Shown here: piece after piece, positions 11,698 to 12,809 of the stretch
Layout: each line of letters begins with the position of its first letter
Position numbering within the stretch: the stretch's first letter is position 1
DNA from: Scatosoma sp964459515
GTDB lineage: Bacteria; Bacillota; Clostridia; Christensenellales; Borkfalkiaceae
Assembly: GCA_964459515.1 (NCBI GenBank)
Contig: CAYWML010000040.1
Span: 1 to 12,809 of the forward strand
Reading direction: 5' to 3'
Length of the DNA: 12,809 bases
Notes under the pieces: generated by a model
The model's input: the letters and a program-made list of their open reading frames with translations, nothing else
Told to the model about the DNA's origin: nothing
The model's database searches: none
Translations under genes and position numbers: made by a program

Positions 11698-12809
11698 ATG
11701 GCTACGGGTGAATTTACCGATAAAGTTCGAATAACGATCAAAGCCGGTGACGGCGGTGACGGCATGAATTCTTTTAAGGCGTACAAAGGCAAGCCTGCTT
11801 GCGGACCGGACGGCGGCGACGGCGGCAGGGGCGGCAACGTATATTTCGTCGGGGATAAGGATATGAACGACTTGTTCCCGTTCCGTTTCACTTCTCGCTA
11901 TTTTGCGGAAAACGGCGCGATGGGCGGCACGCAAAAATGTTTCGGGAAAAGCGGCGACGATATTAAGATCAAAGTGCCGCTCGGCACGCTCGTGCGCGAC
12001 GAGGAAACGGGCAAGCTGATTTGCGACGTGTTCGAGGACGGGCAGGAAGTGTTGGTGGCGCGCGGCGGCAACGGCGGCAAAGGCAACGTGCGCTTTACGA
12101 CGGCGCGGCGGCATGCGCCTAACTTTGCGCAAAAGGGCGAAAAAGTAAAGCCGCATACCGTTATTTTGGAGCTGAAAGTGATTGCCGACGTCGGCTTCGT
12201 CGGCTTTCCGAACGTGGGAAAAAGCACGCTTCTGAGCAAAATTTCCGCGGCTAAGCCGAAGATCGCCAACTACCATTTTACGACGCTTTCCCCCAATCTC
12301 GGCGTAGTGCGCTATTACGAAAAGTCTTTCGTGGCGGCGGATATTCCGGGCCTTATCGAGGGCGCGGCGCAGGGCGCAGGTTTAGGACACGATTTCTTGC
12401 GGCATATCGAACGCACTCGTATGCTTTGCCACGTGGTGGATATTTCGGGGTGCGAGGGGCGCGATCCGATCGAGGATTTTCGCAAGATCAACGAGGAATT
12501 GAAGGAATACAGCGAAGTACTGGCAGGCTTAAAACAGATTGTCGTGTGCAATAAGTGCGATATTTACGGTGCGGAGGAGAATTTGAAAGCGTTCAAGAAA
12601 AAGTACGGGCGCAAGTACAAAATTTATCCGATTACGGCGGTGTCGGGCGAGGGCACGAAAGAGCTGATCGAGGGCGTTTTTGCGGCGTTGGACGAGCTGC
12701 CGCCCGTAGAGCCGATTCGTCCCGAAGAGGCGTTTGAGTATAAGGCGAACGACGATTTAGGCTTCGAGATATTCGTGGACGAAGAAGGCGTGTACGTCGT
12801 GGTCGGCGG
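11698..12809 (+). CDS. obg: Obg/CgtA family GTPase (3' end outside window)
   Basis: The first 370 residues are visible; the right edge cuts the gene. Obg is an essential GTPase that binds the 50S ribosomal subunit late in assembly and links growth to stress and sporulation. Domains in order: the glycine-rich Obg fold (1 to about 158; GDGGDGMNSF, GPDGGDGGRGGNV, GGNGGKGN), the GTPase domain (about 160-335) with G1 GFPNVGKST (169-177), G2 region FTTLSPN (194-200), G3 DIPG (215-218), G4 NKCD (285-288) and G5 AVSG (314-317), then the start of the OCT domain (LGFEIFVDEEGVYVVVG, 354-370). The OCT domain identifies the Gram-positive-type Obg. ATG 11698 with GGAG 7 bases upstream. The ribosomal genes rplU and rpmA that often precede obg in Firmicutes are absent; it has its own promoter. 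Confidence 0.95.
   Translation, partial: MATGEFTDKVRITIKAGDGGDGMNSFKAYKGKPACGPDGGDGGRGGNVYFVGDKDMNDLFPFRFTSRYFAENGAMGGTQKCFGKSGDDIKIKVPLGTLVRDEETGKLICDVFEDGQEVLVARGGNGGKGNVRFTTARRHAPNFAQKGEKVKPHTVILELKVIADVGFVGFPNVGKSTLLSKISAAKPKIANYHFTTLSPNLGVVRYYEKSFVAADIPGLIEGAAQGAGLGHDFLRHIERTRMLCHVVDISGCEGRDPIEDFRKINEELKEYSEVLAGLKQIVVCNKCDIYGAEENLKAFKKKYGRKYKIYPITAVSGEGTKELIEGVFAALDELPPVEPIRPEEAFEYKANDDLGFEIFVDEEGVYVVVG

Overview
The window looks like a chromosomal segment of an anaerobic, endospore-forming member of the Clostridia, probably an uncultured gut organism. The evidence is three sporulation and germination genes (spoIIR, sleB, ypeB), two [FeFe]-hydrogenase-type proteins, a BspA-like leucine-rich-repeat lipoprotein, strong Shine-Dalgarno sites and sigma-A promoters of Gram-positive type. 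Codon use favours GCG and CGC. A run of exactly 100 N (9745-9844) shows it is a draft or metagenome scaffold. Any finer taxonomic placement would be a guess.

Region 1 (1-4490, minus strand) is a compact redox/H2 operon. A near-consensus extended -10 promoter (4459-4487) drives two small thioredoxin-like [2Fe-2S] proteins that look like tandem paralogues. Next comes a 558-residue sensory [FeFe] hydrogenase (two 4Fe-4S clusters, H-cluster domain, extra FeS domain, PAS domain, coiled coil), then a SpoIIE-type PP2C phosphatase overlapping it by 8 bases. After a 110-base gap comes a monomeric group B [FeFe] hydrogenase that runs off the left edge. The layout suggests that electron carriers and an H-cluster/PAS sensor feed a phosphatase output, with a catalytic hydrogenase in the same unit.

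Region 2 (4620-8606, plus strand) begins with trmL on its own promoter and continues with spoIIR, sleB and ypeB. SpoIIR is the forespore signal for pro-sigma-E processing; SleB and YpeB are the spore cortex lytic enzyme and its partner. The trmL-spoIIR junction is the most interesting non-coding site. One 14-bp hairpin plus T-tract acts as the trmL terminator, contains the spoIIR Shine-Dalgarno in its right arm, and overlaps the -10 of a sigma-F-like promoter with its left arm. Transcripts started by sigma-F would lack the left arm, so the same DNA could block read-through expression and allow forespore expression.

Region 3 (8607-10547) is accessory. It holds a diverged repeat remnant, phased A-tracts before a consensus promoter, a two-hairpin leader, and the LRR lipoprotein gene interrupted by the assembly gap inside identical 69-bp repeats. 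A good terminator follows, then a 140-bp MITE-like element with inverted ends.

Region 4 (10548-12809) has a DUF2238/YjdF-like membrane protein on the minus strand, divergent from the GTPase gene obg, which is truncated by the right edge within its C-terminal OCT domain.
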